Shown piece by piece: positions 1-12,828 of a DNA stretch of 64,000 nt; positions within the stretch are counted from its first letter, which is position 1, and every line of letters starts with the position of its first letter. Source of the DNA: Xiphias gladius (Eukaryota > Chordata > Actinopteri > Istiophoriformes > Xiphiidae). The notes beneath the pieces are model-generated. The model saw only the letters and a list, made by a program, of their open reading frames with translations. It did no database searches and was not told the DNA's origin. The stretch covers positions 1,369,001 to 1,433,000 of the forward strand of contig NC_053416.1 in the NCBI RefSeq assembly GCF_016859285.1, in the 5' to 3' direction. A program made the translations under genes and the position numbers.

Positions 1-1723
1 TACATTTTGAATAGTTTCTTTATATTTAGTTTTTATTTTATCTATCCATTATTCTTGATATTTTATTTGGTGATTACTTTTCATTATAGAATTGCATGCA
101 ATTTTGTCTTTTTAAGTCTCTTATTGTTTTATCTTTTGATTCAATTTCCTGTTTTATTGCATCGTCTGTTAATTTCATCGTCTGTTTTTCAGTACTTACG
201 CACAACTTCAATGAGCTGTCGCTTATAGAAGCAGCGTAACACTTACTCTCAGTCACAGACCACACCTCATTAAGAATCTGATGCGTTTTGAGGAGCTATT
301 TTGGGGGAATACCAGTAGTCCCCGTCGTGTCTTCAGTATTATCTGCCCTTTACAGCGCACTACCGTTCCAACACTGCTTCTTTACAACTCCACTGTTTAT
401 CCACAATCAATGTGGCCAATTCAGGGGCGTATTAGGGGCAGTAAGTATATTGTAAATGAAAGTTTATGGTAAAATGGCCCATAAACATGCGGCTGTATAA
501 GTCCGAATGAGCTGCTGCGAGGGATGATTCCCTGAGCGTTTATGGATCACGACAAGAGGTTAGAGTTATTTGCACACTTTTTCATTTTATTTGCTCTAAT
601 TATTGGCTCTGTTGACAAAAATGATGTAGTAAACATCTTTGATTGGCTACAACCCCATTTTATTGCGACGTAGGTGAGGCGTTTCACGTGGTGTTACAGT
701 AACCCAACTTTTAACGTCAAACCTGCACTTCAACATGAACATTTTGACTCTCTACGTCCAACCTGAGGCCTGAAATATTTGTTCAGGGTCATCTCTGTGG
801 TGTCTAGCTGTCAGCCATTTTGTTTGGGAGGGATGAAATGCGCACTGAAATGGCCGCCGTCCCAGTCACATACTCACGCTGTTGTTGGTGTTTGGACGAG
901 TCTCTTCTCAAACACACACTGACTGTTTGACCGTGTGTGTGTGTGTGTGTGTGTGTGCGTGTGTTTGTATGAGTAGTTTCCAGGAAGGACAGGCCAATAC
1001 AAAACAGATACCTGATACCGAGAGAGCTGGTACTGATAACGACGGTTCAAAATTACATTTTCCGGTCATACAAAGTGTGGAAGTCCAATCCGGCACAAAA
1101 TAAACAAAAAAGATGAGAAATTTGGGGTAATCAATCTTACAAAAGAAATTAAAATGATGAGATACCTTCTCTAATTTTCGACTTTACGGGTTACGTCAGT
1201 TCAGCGATAATCGCTTGATCCCTATTTTGAAAGTTTGCGCCGTGTCCTTGACATCCTGACTGACTGCCAGATGAACATTTGACCGCGGTGATAACGGCCG
1301 AGGATATTGTTCCTCATTAACACTGTCACTTCCCACAAAGAGAGCAAAATCACCAGGCCTCGGCCATAAAAAACACTCAGTGTGCTTCCCACTGAGCAGT
1401 TTTACACTCGTTTACTGTTTAAAAGTGAAACTGTATTTCAAGCCATGGCCGGATCAACCTCCATTAAAATTGGTGGTGGGTGTCATTTCTTCACACACCC
1501 AGAAACCGACCGCTAGAGCTGAAATGATCAGCTGATTAATCACTTGGTCATTGACAGAAAATAAACTGGCAACCATTTTTAAAAGGGCTACTTTGGTGTA
1601 ATGCGTCAACTCTGTCCAGTTGGAATAATGGATGTTTTTACGGTTCTTCAGCAGCGTTAACCTGACGACCTGGTTACTTAAAAAACGATGTTTTTTCTCA
1701 CATATATTTTCATTGTTATATAC

Positions 1724-1761
<38 letters not shown>

Positions 1762-3938
1762 CAGTTCCTTTTCATATTTTATTACTTATACCCTCATTGT
1801 GTGTTTTTGTGCATTTATTCACCATGTTTGATGAGCTGTCATCTACAAAAGAAGTGTAACACTGCTAGAAGGCTGGATTTTAGTTATTTAAGTTATTACA
1901 AATGTCAATGGGATTTTGAATGAGGTTTTCTTTCGTCGGGAACAGAGCCCTGAAATTCAGGTTTCGCTGCGACTCTCTATTCTGAACACATCCAAGCGCA
2001 ATATCTCTTGTCTACTTAAATTTGCTTTTACGTAGTTTTTAACTTCACTTCTCCTTTGTTTTATCCCAGAAAACTGTAGACAGTGAATGTAACCAGCAGA
2101 TTTTTGTACTGAGATCGGTTTTTCACATCTTTCTGACTCGCATAGGACAAAACCTTTTAAAAAAAAATCTTTGTTCAGTCTCATGTCTGTATCTCCACGT
2201 GACACAGACAGGACACTGAATCCTCTGGCTGTCGTCCATCGCTGCTATCACAGCTCATCACGCCTCCTCAACAAACATATCTGCGTCTCTGTGGTGAAAC
2301 CATTTTTATTGCGCCCCCCCCCATTAAACTTTATGGCAGTGAAGAGGCAGAGAACGAACAGCTATGCTCTCATTAGCCTCTGTTTACCCAAAAATAAGAC
2401 ATGAGGACAACGGTTGCTACTCACAACGTGGACGCACTCGCTTTGTGCTTGTTTGGTTCACAGAAATAAAGATGTGTAAACGTAATTTCTTAAGACTTAT
2501 CATGGAGGAGGAGGGTCTGTACGGAGACATGAAATCGTTGAGGTTGATTCCATCAAGTCATTTTGTGTAGTCGTTGGCTGAGTCCCACGATTTCATTTTA
2601 CGTCCTCAGACACCTGCAGCTACAAAGCTTCTAAGGTCCACATTGCTTCATTACTTTGAGTTTAGCTTTGTTGATATAAAAGAAATCCTCTATGGCTAAG
2701 AAACCCTATTCGAGAGTAATAATTTATATCATTCACTGCCACTGAACGTAATCTGAGGTTTCACCGAATTGCTTAGTATTTAAATGCACAGCAGGACTTT
2801 TTTTTTTTCAGAAAACAGTAGTATGAAAGGTAACAGTAGGCAAAAAGGTAAGCCAATCTTTAAAGACTTATTCAAATTTAAAATCCCCAGTGTATGGGCG
2901 CCCTGTAGCTCCGTTCGCCAGAATCCCCATTAGAAAAGCATTGGGAAGCAGCTGTGCCCTACACTTTAACGGAGGTGGGGAAGTTAACATTTGCGAAACC
3001 AACCAGTTAGTCCTCATCCTTAAAGTCTCATCTCTTGCAAAATCGAAAAAAAATACAGTTTGAAAAGTATTCCAATGAAGCATAACTCTCAACGGTTGTG
3101 TTGCTTTTCCATTAATGTTTTCTAGTGCGACGTCATCTTCACCTCATTGTGGGGCACTGCGCTGTAACGGGCCGATCACTGCCCCCTGAGGTCGGAGGCC
3201 CACTGGTACTTGGTGGCTGGTAAGAAGCACAGTTGTTAACCCCAACGGCCACAAGAGACATCAATGAACCCATTCCACACTCGAAAACAAACGTCGACAA
3301 GCAACGCAAAAGTGTAACCAACAGAATTTGTTCGGTTTACTGTCATAGCTGACCACAAAAACTGGCAAATATCCAGATTTCAGAGGCTGTAACAGGTGAA
3401 TTTTAGGCATTTTTACTTAAAGATTGTTGTAGATTTGATAAGTTCAGCAATTGACTTGGTTTCTGGGTGTCTGGCAAAATGCTGAAACTGCCATGAACAG
3501 TAGGGGTCGTTAAGGGCTCGACAACAATTTTTTTGCCTGAGGAGATATCAATCCAGCCATGTTCTCAACATAGTCCAAACCAAAGTCAATTTGAAAGGTC
3601 TACGAACCGAAGGGCTCGGAGCTGACAGCCACAGACGCGATAGGGAAGTCAGAAAGTTCAGACAGAATAAGTCTCAGTCCCAGCCTTATCCTTTAACAAC
3701 ACTACACCTCTGCCTATGCTTCAAGCAAACTGTGGAAAGTGGGCATAAGTGTCAGACTCGATCTGTTTTCTAAAGTGACTAAAATGGTTGGGCACAACCC
3801 CCCCAGTTCAGCCCTCAGAAAACCGGCTATAATACACTGTTTGAGGATCCAGCAGGCACTTAATTTGAAGCCTACTGAGGCCTGACGAACCTTTGACATG
3901 TAGGTGTTTTCAGTTTGTGTCCAAGTTAGATTTATATG
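1..3938. other. Gene-free stretch with degraded repeats
   Basis: I see no supportable gene here. The sequence is AT-rich with short open frames only. Two segments, about 200-245 and 1825-1865, share a motif built on GAGCTGTC followed by GTAACACT and look like two ends of one old interspersed repeat. A short (GT)n tract lies at about 934-965 and a (TA)n tract at about 1724-1761. Around 3355-3430 there is a piece resembling the internal part of the ATTAGTCGATTAATCG-type repeat annotated elsewhere in the window. Confidence 0.5.
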
Positions 3939-3946
3939 GTTATGGG

Positions 3947-5063
3947 CAGTGTTCATTTCCTTATTGAAAACTACGGTGAAAAATATCAATAGACCGACTG
4001 TTGTTTCACGACGAAAACAAGACTAAAACTAAATAAAAAGTAACATTTGAAAACGAGAACTATGAAGAAATGTTTTGCATTTTTTTTGACAAATAAAAAC
4101 TAAACGATGTTGTGAAAAACGCTTTAATGCAAAGTCTTAATTGACAACCAGCATCTGTGGAAACACAGGCTATAGCTCCCGATCAGCAAAACAGTTGCCT
4201 TTGCTGTTCAGAAGGTGATTTATCCGCCCGACCTGCTGCACTGCTATTAGTAAGAACCACTCTGCAAAGTGACGTGTCTGTCAGTAATGTTGTTATGACG
4301 TTACCTGACGTTCTACTTGGCAGAACCAGATTTATGGACTAAAGTCATCCACAATCCACTGAGAATTAGACAAGAAGCAGCAACAAAGCAGCTGAGACGA
4401 ACTATGAAAGAGGTGAACTAACATAGCGATCAGGTGCTGTGGACGAGGAGGTGACGTTGACCTTAACTCTCAGTCTTTGGTCTTGCTGTCAGGAGGAGTG
4501 AATCAGTTCCAGGGTCAATGTCAGCGTTCCATCTAAATCGTCCCCTTGACGTTCACTAAATAAGATCACAATATCGATGTTTTCCGACGATATAGCGTCT
4601 CCTCTCCGACTAAACCCAGACGGTGAACAGTGTTTCGGTGAACAGGTGAGCGACTCCAGGTTCTGAACGATCAGCCGCTCTGCGGGGAACGGCACAGGTA
4701 GCCGCGGCAACGCTGGCTCAGCAGGAAGGACCGTACTAGACCAGATTAGAGAGAGCGGTTCTGTTCAAACACAGTCTGGAAATGCTGCAGAGCGGAGACA
4801 CGCGTAACCAGTGTAACCGCACACAACGTTGGCGACAGCTGTAGCATCAAAATGCACTGAGGAGAAAAAAAACAAAAGAAAATACAGGACAAAAATGAGA
4901 CCAACATGTCACTGATGAAAACTAAACTAAAATGTCTTTAGTTTTCTGTTGACTGAAACTGATGAAAATCACACGACCAAATTTTGACTAAAACTTTTAC
5001 ACATTTTTGTCAAAAGACTCCAGACTAAAACTAAATCAAAACCAGCTGCCGAATTTAACACTG
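3947..5063. mobile_element. Non-autonomous hAT-like DNA transposon
   Basis: The segment starts with CAGTGTT and ends with its inverse complement AACACTG. Pairing of the ends continues imperfectly to about 14 bp. The 8 bases just outside are GTTATGGG on the left (3939-3946) and TTTATGGG on the right (5064-5071), which agree at 7 of 8 positions. An 8-bp target-site duplication with CAG...CTG ends is the hallmark of hAT elements. Both ends carry repeated ACTAAAACTAAA-type sequence typical of a common percomorph repeat. There is no transposase-like open frame in the 1.1-kb interior, so it depends on an autonomous relative. The family name is an inference from the ends. Confidence 0.7.
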
Positions 5064-5071
5064 TTTATGGG

Positions 5072-5994
5072 CACACTGCCCTCATCTGTATTTATCCAGA
5101 ATACTGCAACTAATCCAGACGGGATCAAGTGGAGCTGCGAGTGTCTGCTACCTCTACTGAACTATGTAATGGAGGCTGTGCGGTTGGCTTCTCTCGTCAC
5201 CTTCGCTTTTGTCCTTCTTTACGCTGTACTTCAGCTGAAATCCTGTTCAGTTCAGACTTCAGTTTAGGTGGACCAGAAAAATCATAAAAAACTAAACCAA
5301 ACCGGATAAAATGTTTTTCTATTAGCCCAAGGGGAAGGTGGAGGGGAAAAAAGACAAACCTAAAATTCTCCTGATTTCCATAATAATAGTATAAAACTTC
5401 TTATACGCTTACTGGCCAAACCGCAACCCTACTTAAAATCATGTTTAGTTTCTTTGATAGAGACCTGATACTTATAGACCATGTTGTATTTGCAGCAAGC
5501 AAATGTAAAAGTAGCAAATGTCTCCAAAAATAAATTTGATTATTATTATTGTTGTTGTTTCTTTGACGTCGTCATCTCCATATTTCACCATGGATTGTTG
5601 GTGATTTTTTGAGCAATGCAAATCAGTAACTGGTCGTTTAGGCACATTTCCAGCTCATTTATGCCTTTGTCCGGCTGTTGATATGTCCAGAGAGCCATGT
5701 GAGAGCACATTCACAGTGTTCAAGTCTACCCAAAAAAGTTGCTAGATTTATGGTTGGGGCGAAATTTTGAATAAAAGTCACTAAACGAGTCTTAAAAATT
5801 GCCAAATCTCTGAGTTGACACCACTGAAGGTGACGCAGATGAATGTATTAAAAAAAAATTTCTTTGTTTTTTCTCCTCTTATCTGCATTGAGGTGGCTGG
5901 ACAGTGAAATGACGATATTTTTAAGAGATTTAAGTAAGAAAATCAGACTGAAACTGTAAAAGAGAGTGAGACAAAAACGTGATTTTAAAAATTA
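5072..5994. other. Gene-free intergenic stretch
   Basis: No gene or clear repeat boundary is recognised. The stretch is AT-rich, has short frames only, and lies between the hAT-like element and the LINE remnant. Confidence 0.4.
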
Positions 5995-6095
5995 CAACTT
6001 TGACTGTGCATCCAAAGGTAACAACATGACATGTGGAGTTCCTCAAGGCTCAATCCTTGAGCCTCTGTCATTTAACATTTACAGTGCACGTTTCT
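5995..6095 (+). mobile_element. Fragment of non-LTR retrotransposon (LINE) reverse transcriptase
   Basis: One forward frame reads FDCASKGNNMTCGVPQGSIL and then EPLSFNIY. The string GVPQGSILxPLxFNIY is a conserved block of reverse transcriptase in L2/CR1/Rex-type LINEs, where the x after SIL is normally Gly and is Glu here. The frame closes within about 30 codons and there is no other RT block nearby, so this is a short decayed remnant. The clade cannot be fixed from so little sequence. Confidence 0.7.
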
Positions 6096-6297
6096 ATTAG
6101 GCCAAAATACGCAAAACTCTAAAATCAGTGGATGATAGTGGATGATAATCGTACAGATGACAGTTGGAGAGAAGTTGTGTTAGAAGTTAGAAGACTTACA
6201 CTTTTGTCATTTTTAATTTATTATTGTCGGTTGATGCTGTGATACAAGTTTAAATCCACCTGAAGTTCAAAGATAGCTTTCTGCCCATATCTATGAT

Positions 6298-6298
<1 letters not shown>

Positions 6299-6392
<94 letters not shown>
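6299..6392. repeat. (CA)n microsatellite
   Basis: This is an essentially uninterrupted CA dinucleotide array of about 94 bp. Open frames over it (poly Val-Cys or Thr-His) are artefacts of the repeat. Confidence 0.98.
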
Positions 6393-6393
<1 letters not shown>

Positions 6394-6527
6394 TCCCTAG
6401 GCCCTGACCCTGTACTTAAACCTGATTCTAACCTGAACCCTAAAACCAGGTCTGAGGACCAACAATGTCCTCCCTCTATTGGTTTAAAACTCAAACTGGT
6501 CCTCACAATGTATAGCCACACAAGCAA

Positions 6528-6528
<1 letters not shown>
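6393..6528. repeat. Interspersed repeat between (CA)n arrays
   Basis: This spacer contains CCCTGACCCTG, CTAACCTGAACCCTAAA and GGTCCTCACAATGT. These words belong to a percomorph repeat that typically sits beside (CA)n arrays and carries CCTAACC-like and GGTCCTCACA motifs. A related copy lies just upstream of insulin at about 56845-57050. The assignment is from recall of the sequence type, not from a database search. Confidence 0.55.

Positions 6529-6613
<85 letters not shown>
6529..6613. repeat. (CA)n microsatellite
   Basis: This is an uninterrupted CA array of about 85 bp, the second of three within 550 bp. Confidence 0.98.
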
Positions 6614-6616
<3 letters not shown>

Positions 6617-6726
6617 TGATAGTCTCTATCAGTGTTATCATAGGCCTGTTGTTGGAGGCATAATGGACCCAGAAGGACAAAGGTCTGAGTGAGGAGACAT
6701 GGAAACACACTTACATACACCTGCAC

Positions 6727-6768
6727 AGACACACACACACACGCACACACACGCACACACACACACAC

Positions 6769-6838
<70 letters not shown>
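6727..6838. repeat. (CA)n microsatellite, slightly interrupted
   Basis: CA array of about 112 bp with a few interruptions (ACGCAC, ACCTAC) in its left half and a pure right half. Confidence 0.97.
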
Positions 6839-6840
<2 letters not shown>

Positions 6841-7329
6841 TAGCAGATAGCAGGATCCTGTGCTCTGTTTGCCCAGTGTTCCTCGTCGCCCTTTGGACAC
6901 CACACCTCAAACTGCTGCATCAATTAGAAATACGTGTGTGCGGGTTTGTGTGTGTGTGTGTGTAAGTGTCTTGTCTTTCACTCTTTATTTTTTTCATTCC
7001 CTCTCTCCGGTTTTCTCCTGGCTACTTGTCATCCCTGTCGCTTTATTTTGGCCTCTCTTTATTTCTCTCTCTGTGTTATTTCCTTTCAGACATGCACTTC
7101 GTTACGTAAATGTAGCGTCGGTTTCGTGTCTGAGTAAAGGCCCGAGTCGTTTTTACCTGAAAGTCTTGACGGCAAACTGACAAAGTTGAACCAAATAACA
7201 TTACAACAGTCCTGTAACACACTAACGCGGCACAAGTCGTGCACAATTCAGTGCCTTCAGATCACTATAAAGGCTGCAGCAGGTTAAACATACAGAGAAA
7301 AATCGATTGGCACATCTCGGTCATCTGAT

Positions 7330-7560
7330 TAATGTGGAGCTGCAATGATTAGTCAATTAATCAATTAGTTGATCCACAGAAAATTAATCTGCAACTATTT
7401 TGGTAATCGATTCATCGTTTTAATCATTTTTCAAGTCAAAATTCCAAACATTTGCCGGGTCATGCTTCTCTAATGTGATGGTCTGTGCTTTTCTTTGTCA
7501 TATCTGATTGTTAATTGAATATTTTTGGTGTTTCAGTTCGTTTGCTGAATAAATGATTGA
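7330..7560. repeat. Percomorph interspersed repeat (ATTAGTCAATTAATC type)
   Basis: It starts GCTGCAATGATTAGTCAATT, continues with CAGAAAATTAATCTGCAAC and TTTTGGTAATCGATTC, then a CAAACATTTG to CTAATGTGA-type core. Related segments recur at about 35.9, 51.6 and 52.1 kb. The family is a short non-autonomous DNA-transposon-like repeat with terminal inverted repeats. I recognise it as common in percomorph genomes but cannot give its official name. Confidence 0.65.
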
Positions 7561-10030
7561 TTAAATGCAGTTCGGACTCAGAGACGTGGTGGTTAAAAGT
7601 TCAAACACAGATTTGTTGTAAACGTGAAAAGGGAGTTGAGCCAGAACGGACGATGGAGCGGGGCAGGCCGGCAAACAGGAAATAACTGGACCAGCAGACG
7701 GACGAGGAGCTGGGTGAGGGAGGGAAGAGCTGGATGCAGTGGACCTCAGGGAGAGGCAGAGTCCAGGTCCAGGAAAGGTGTCAGGCGGTGTCACGCTACG
7801 AAACCAAAGTTAAAGGACTAGGAAAACCTGGCTGTAGAGCTGTTACCACGGTGTTGAACAGAACGATCTGGTGAAGAGTGGATTGAAGAGCCGGGGTCTT
7901 CGTACTGCAGGCGTTGATTACTGGACGGGCTTCAGGTGCACGGGATGATTGAGAACCGGAGGAGGACCGGACCACCACGCCCAGCGGACACACGCACACA
8001 GACCGGGAGACAGGCAAACTGGGAACGAACATGAAGCACTAGGAAGCGTGAAACACTTTAGATTCAGCAGATCAAGGAACGCGATTCACGTGTGAACAGG
8101 GTTTTGATATCAGAACGGTTGCTGATTTAAGTACGTCCTTTTCAGACACGGATGAAGCAACACTGACTTCATCCGTCTGTTAGACTGATGTTTTTCTGTC
8201 ATTGGGACGGAGGAGACTTTTACGTTAGACTTTTACATGATAGGACGTCCGTGGACTCCACGGTCTTCTCACGTTCAAGTTATTCTGTAACCTCGGGGTC
8301 ACGAGCGACATCTACAACAATCAGGCCTCTCGTGATGAAGTACAATCCAACAGTGAAAATAAATGCTCATCTGGACAGATCGACGGCTTTTTTCTGTTCA
8401 GGATCAATGAGTGGAAGTCTTCAGCCACAGAACTCAAACCGGAGCATTATAGGCGTCGCTTGAAACTCAAACTGCAACGGTTTTTAAAGGAGGCATCAGT
8501 CATGCGGTCACAGGTCATTTTATGGTATTTTATTGTATCATCATTTGTAAACTGTTTGTTTTGTGCTGCTTTATATGAATTTTATTGTTGAATTTTATGC
8601 CATTTAAAGACCCGTCTCACTAACTAGCTTAGTCTATAAATGCTGTGGTGTGTGGCATCGGTTCGTGATCTACGCTCGTTCTTACACAAATAAACATTAA
8701 ATGAAATAAATATTTGGCAGCTGGTGAGAGAGAGGGAGCAGAGCAAAGACTGTTTTCTCTCCGGCTGCATCACTGCTGGATTTCAAAACTGATTTTACTG
8801 TTGGAGCCTCAAATAAATAACGAAACTACTGTTACATCGTTTCGTTATTTAATGTTATAGAGCGAATTCTTGTTTCACAATGTCCAACAGTGCACAAGCA
8901 TCGAATGACACGAAATCAAGTTGGGACTCGTTTCATTCTTATTTGCTCACACGCTGAATGTAAAGAGTTTATATTTGATTATCTGTGCAGTTGGCATGGA
9001 TGACAATTAAAAACCCAGGCAGAGACTGTCGATCAGATTATTACTGTGTTTGGTTTTTTTTAACCTTTTCTCCTTTGATCAAACCACAAGGGGAAAATAG
9101 AGACCAGAAGTCCCGATACCAGTTCCTGTCTAACCTCTGCTTCCCCAGCATCTAAAACTCGATGCAATCTCTCATCCAGCGTTTCTCTCACCCGCCTTTC
9201 TGAAAAAATGAAGCTCCAGATTGCGGCTGCTGTGAGAAATTGAAACCTTTGGGATTTTAACAAATTGGAACAACAATGACTTCGTGAGCAAAGAAAATAA
9301 ACTACAACTGCCATAAAAAAATCGGTAACGGTAACTCGTTCTAGTTCATATCCCTAAAACTCACCAACGGCCTTTTTTTCAACTTTCTTGTTGTAATCTC
9401 CGCTGTCTAAAAACTTCGAAAGCGTTCAGTCCTCTCTGTTTTTATATCGTCTGAGCTTTGACTGCAGCTCTCTCAACGACCTCGTCTCGCCGCGTCCTCT
9501 TCTTCTGTGGTGCTTTAACGGCAGCGACAGGAGAGGCGGCTCCACCAGCTGTTTATCAGCTCATATTCACACACAGCAGCAGTGGAGGGAAACAAGCATT
9601 AATTTGCATTTTCCTTTACCTACTTTGTGGAAATTTGTCTAAAAATGGTGCTAAATTTCGACGGAAACCTGACTTCTAATGTGCGCTGAAGAGAGTAAAA
9701 AGATCAGCAGCCATCTTGACAATAAAACCGTTCGGTTTTAATACAAATCAGATTTGAAAATATACACATGATAAACATTTACAAGACATATATTGTACTG
9801 TAAGTGGAGCAGAGAGGAAAACAAGCCCAACCAGCCTGAGTCTGTGAGGTACATCAGGTGTGTTTGGTCATCGGGGAGGAGCATGGAGTCAGATAATAAT
9901 GTTCTCGGTCTGATCAGGTACATCTGGTTACAAATAGAGGTTACTGTCAAACAGGAAACTCTCTTCATTGTCTTGACTAATTTTACAGTCAGTCCAACCT
10001 TCTGTCAAGGTCGCTGGTCGTTTGACGGTC
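7561..10030. other. Gene-free intergenic stretch
   Basis: No gene is supportable. About 7600-8060 is more GC-rich and may be part of an unidentified dispersed repeat. About 8440-8500 encodes YRRRLKLKLQRFLKEA in one forward frame, faintly like the C-terminal end of a LINE ORF2, but this is too weak to call. The remainder is AT-rich sequence. Confidence 0.4.
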
Positions 10031-10039
10031 AGTTTGAGG

Positions 10040-10310
10040 GGTCACGATCGAGGCCGGATTACCAACCGAGCAAAGGGGCCCTAAAAGCTCCAGGTTCACT
10101 ACATATCGCTTGGGGTCCAAAAAACTGCACAACAGAATCTTAGTTGTAAACCTAAATTGATTTTAGTTTATATTGGTGCTGTTTGTTTAAAAGTTGTCTT
10201 CTATCAAGTTGCCTCCTTTTTTCTGTGTTAAGTGATTAACACTAAACCTTGGGCAAGGCCGTATTATTCCATCATAAGGGAACTCGAAGGCTGCAGCCAA
10301 CAATTATTTT
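10040..10310. repeat. Interspersed repeat shared with 19.5-20.1 kb
   Basis: It contains GGCCGGATTACCAACC and GGGGCCCTAAAAGC, followed by a stretch like TTGTTTAAAAGTTGTCTTCT. The same order of motifs (GCTGGATTAC, a GGGGCCC block, then TTGTTGTAAAGTTGTGTTTT) occurs at 19545-20080, which indicates two diverged copies of one element. No coding capacity is seen. Confidence 0.5.
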
Positions 10311-10417
10311 CATCATCAATATGTCTGACAAATAATTTCTTTAATTCTCAAGTGATTTTTCAGGGAATAAAACGATTATATCATAATGTACAAAAGAACA
10401 AGTCGACTTATCGTCCA

Positions 10418-10760
10418 GTGGTGGGAAGTAACTATTTGCTCAGTTATTTTACAATTTTGAGGTACTTTACTTGAGTGCCTCCAATTCTTGCTACCTTATG
10501 CTTCTGCGTCAGTACATTTCAGGGGCCAACATTTGAACTTTTTACATTCATCTAACAGCTGTAGTTACTTTGAGGTCTAAGATCTTAAACACAAAACGTG
10601 TGAATAATCAGTTTATAAATATGATTTGGTGTTACAGATTAAACTACCCAGTATATAAATTATTATTATTATATAATACAGTTAAAGTTAGCTTCACCTC
10701 AGCCAACTATATCATCAAAGTACTGTTTAAATGTATCAATGAAAGTGATCCAATGGCATG
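10418..10760 (+). repeat. Percomorph interspersed repeat (AGTGGTGGGAAGTAAC type)
   Basis: The segment begins CCAGTGGTGGGAAGTAAC and runs through GAGGTACTTTACTTGAGTG, a TACATTTCAGGGG block and AGATTAAACTACCCAGTATAT. It matches the layout of a very common percomorph repeat. Diverged copies occur at 24.8-25.2 kb (same strand) and 32.1-32.3 kb (opposite strand). No open frame is associated with it. Confidence 0.65.
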
Positions 10761-11543
10761 ATAACAACACCCATGAGCGTCAGCCACCGTAGTTACTGAA
10801 ATCATCCAAAATTAATCCATAATCCAAAAGTGAATTGATTTAAACTGGAATTTGTAAAATCAATTTTCTCAAGATCATCATCTTCTGCTTTCACCCACAG
10901 TTGACGGTCCACGTGACAGAAGTTGAAGCTCTGTGGTCGGCTGTTTCTTGCTGAAATGCACCTTGGGAGTTGTAGTCGACTTCCCTCCATCATGCTTTAT
11001 ACCCGCAGACTTGTACCTTCAACGTCTCATCTAAGAGCCAGATATTTTGTAGCACAGTTGTTCATCCTTGGCTCTAACGATTTAAGCAGGAGAGTTTCGT
11101 GTCCATCCAAGCCGCAGAAGAGCTGAAACTGTGAGTCGCCAAACATTGTCTGGCAGGAGAATGAACGGGGTTTTTACCTCCAGAACCAGGCGCACCCGAA
11201 ATGCCCCCCCCCCCACACAGCTCTATAAAAGCCGAGAGATCGGGGTCATCTGGAGGTCGTCAGCACTGTGCTTCTGTCCGTCGCAGCAGAACCGGCCACA
11301 GTCTCTTTCTGTTTCTTCGTGGGAAGTGATCAGACTGATCTGTCCGACTGATTTTCTCTGCAGATGATGTTATTTTTTCTGCTCAGCCGTCAGATCTATG
11401 ACTTTTGCAACCCGGAGTCGTTCCCTCTCGCTCATTTGGACGTTTCGTTAATCAAAACGAACACAAAAATTGCCGCTAATGCGTGAGTAGGACTCCCAAA
11501 TTTATCTGCAACTTGCAGTAGGAGCGACAATTATTTGTGAAGT
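10761..11543. other. Gene-free intergenic stretch
   Basis: No gene or well-bounded repeat is recognised here. Confidence 0.35.
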
Positions 11544-11547
11544 TCGA

Positions 11548-11720
11548 AGCTGCCAGTGGTGGAAGAAGTATTCACATCCTTTACTTGAGTTAAAGTATTA
11601 CTACAGCTTCGTAAAAATACTCCATTACAAGTAAAAGTCTTGCATTCAAAATTTTACTTAAGTACAATAGTATTATCAGCAGAAGTACTCACTGGGTCGC
11701 TGTAATGTAGTATTAAGGCT
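11548..11720. repeat. Percomorph interspersed repeat (CAGTGGTGGAAGAAGTATTC type)
   Basis: The segment opens CAGTGGTGGAAGAAGTATTC and continues with CCTTTACTTGAGTTAAAGTA, AAAATACTCCATTACAAGT and AAAAGTCTTGCATTC. A remnant of the opposite end, with ACTTCATCCACCACAG, is visible at about 17400-17490. The type is abundant in percomorph genomes. Named from recall only. Confidence 0.6.
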
Positions 11721-12200
11721 TGTCCACCAAACTGACAAAGTTGAAGTAATTAAAACTGATGGCCACAACATAAACCTGTGAGATTGTACATTATGCAGGA
11801 GAGTTTCTACGTTCAGTAACAATTAAAGAAAAATTTGAAAGGGGAACACAAAAGCTGCTACATTTATACAGAGTTTGGGGCTTAGTTGTTGTTCCTGATC
11901 GCACACTCGTCAGCAGCAGTGGATCGCACACACAAGCAGTGTTACAACACCGCAAGTCCACTTTTGATGTTTTATCTTCAAATAACAGGATTTCATTACC
12001 GTCTGTGGGTCGAGAAAACATTTGTTGATGAAGCGGGAGAACATACTTTTTAAAAAAGCACCATCATTAAGCTCTAGAAACTGGAGTTATCATGAAAAAT
12101 TCCCTTTTTTAAGTAGCTTTAGCGTTTCAAAAAAAAACAAACATATTTTCCACACTGTCTAACAGTATCATAAATATTCTGTATCTGATTGTTGCAGGTC

Positions 12201-12206
12201 TTTATT
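12201..12206 (-). terminator. Candidate cdx1 polyadenylation signal
   Basis: TTTATT on the plus strand is AATAAA on the minus strand, about 0.6 kb beyond the cdx1 stop codon. It is the first clear hexamer I noticed in a plausible 3' UTR position. A transcript end is needed to confirm it. Confidence 0.3.
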
Positions 12207-12828
12207 GAAATTAATCATGTTTGCGCGGCGTGAAATATTCAAACCCTAGACTCCATGTTTTTACGGCTGCATCTTTCCATCAAATGGAAATATTCCGCAT
12301 GTTTTATGCTTCATTTTGTTCAGCCTGATATGTTTGGAACCATTGGAAACTTTGGGATCTCCGGTAGAACTGAAACATAAAGTTCTAGGAATTTGAACAA
12401 AGTTTGGACAAACAACAAGAGTTTGCAGTAATGGAGATAGTTCAGGAGATAAAATATTTTCATCTGACAGCTCAAAGTACAACTTTTTCCCCTAATTTTT
12501 TCCGAACTCCAATCAAACTCCGGAGTCTCTCGCTTAACTGTTAAAACAGGCCGAACTTCCCTCTGCAGGCTGTTTTCACCTGCCGACACCCCAGCAAGCG
12601 AAGATCTAATCTTAATCAGGAACTATCTGCACCGAAGGTCTGGTGGGAGAAGAAGTACTGTTTCTGGCGACGTTGCCCGTTGACTTTTTCTCAAAACTTC
12701 AACGAGCTTTAGCTTTAAGAGGTTGAGCAGAGAGGTGGGATGTGATGCAAAAGGTTTTTCAGTCCGAAGGGGAGAATTCTTAGTCCAGATCCCCGACATC
12801 GGCGTCCAATGAAACATCCTCCTCCTCC

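Noticed and set aside
6291-6965. Several open frames of 70-139 codons rich in Val-Cys or Thr-His
   Set aside because: They are translations of the (CA)n arrays in different frames and strands, with no domain and no coding signal.
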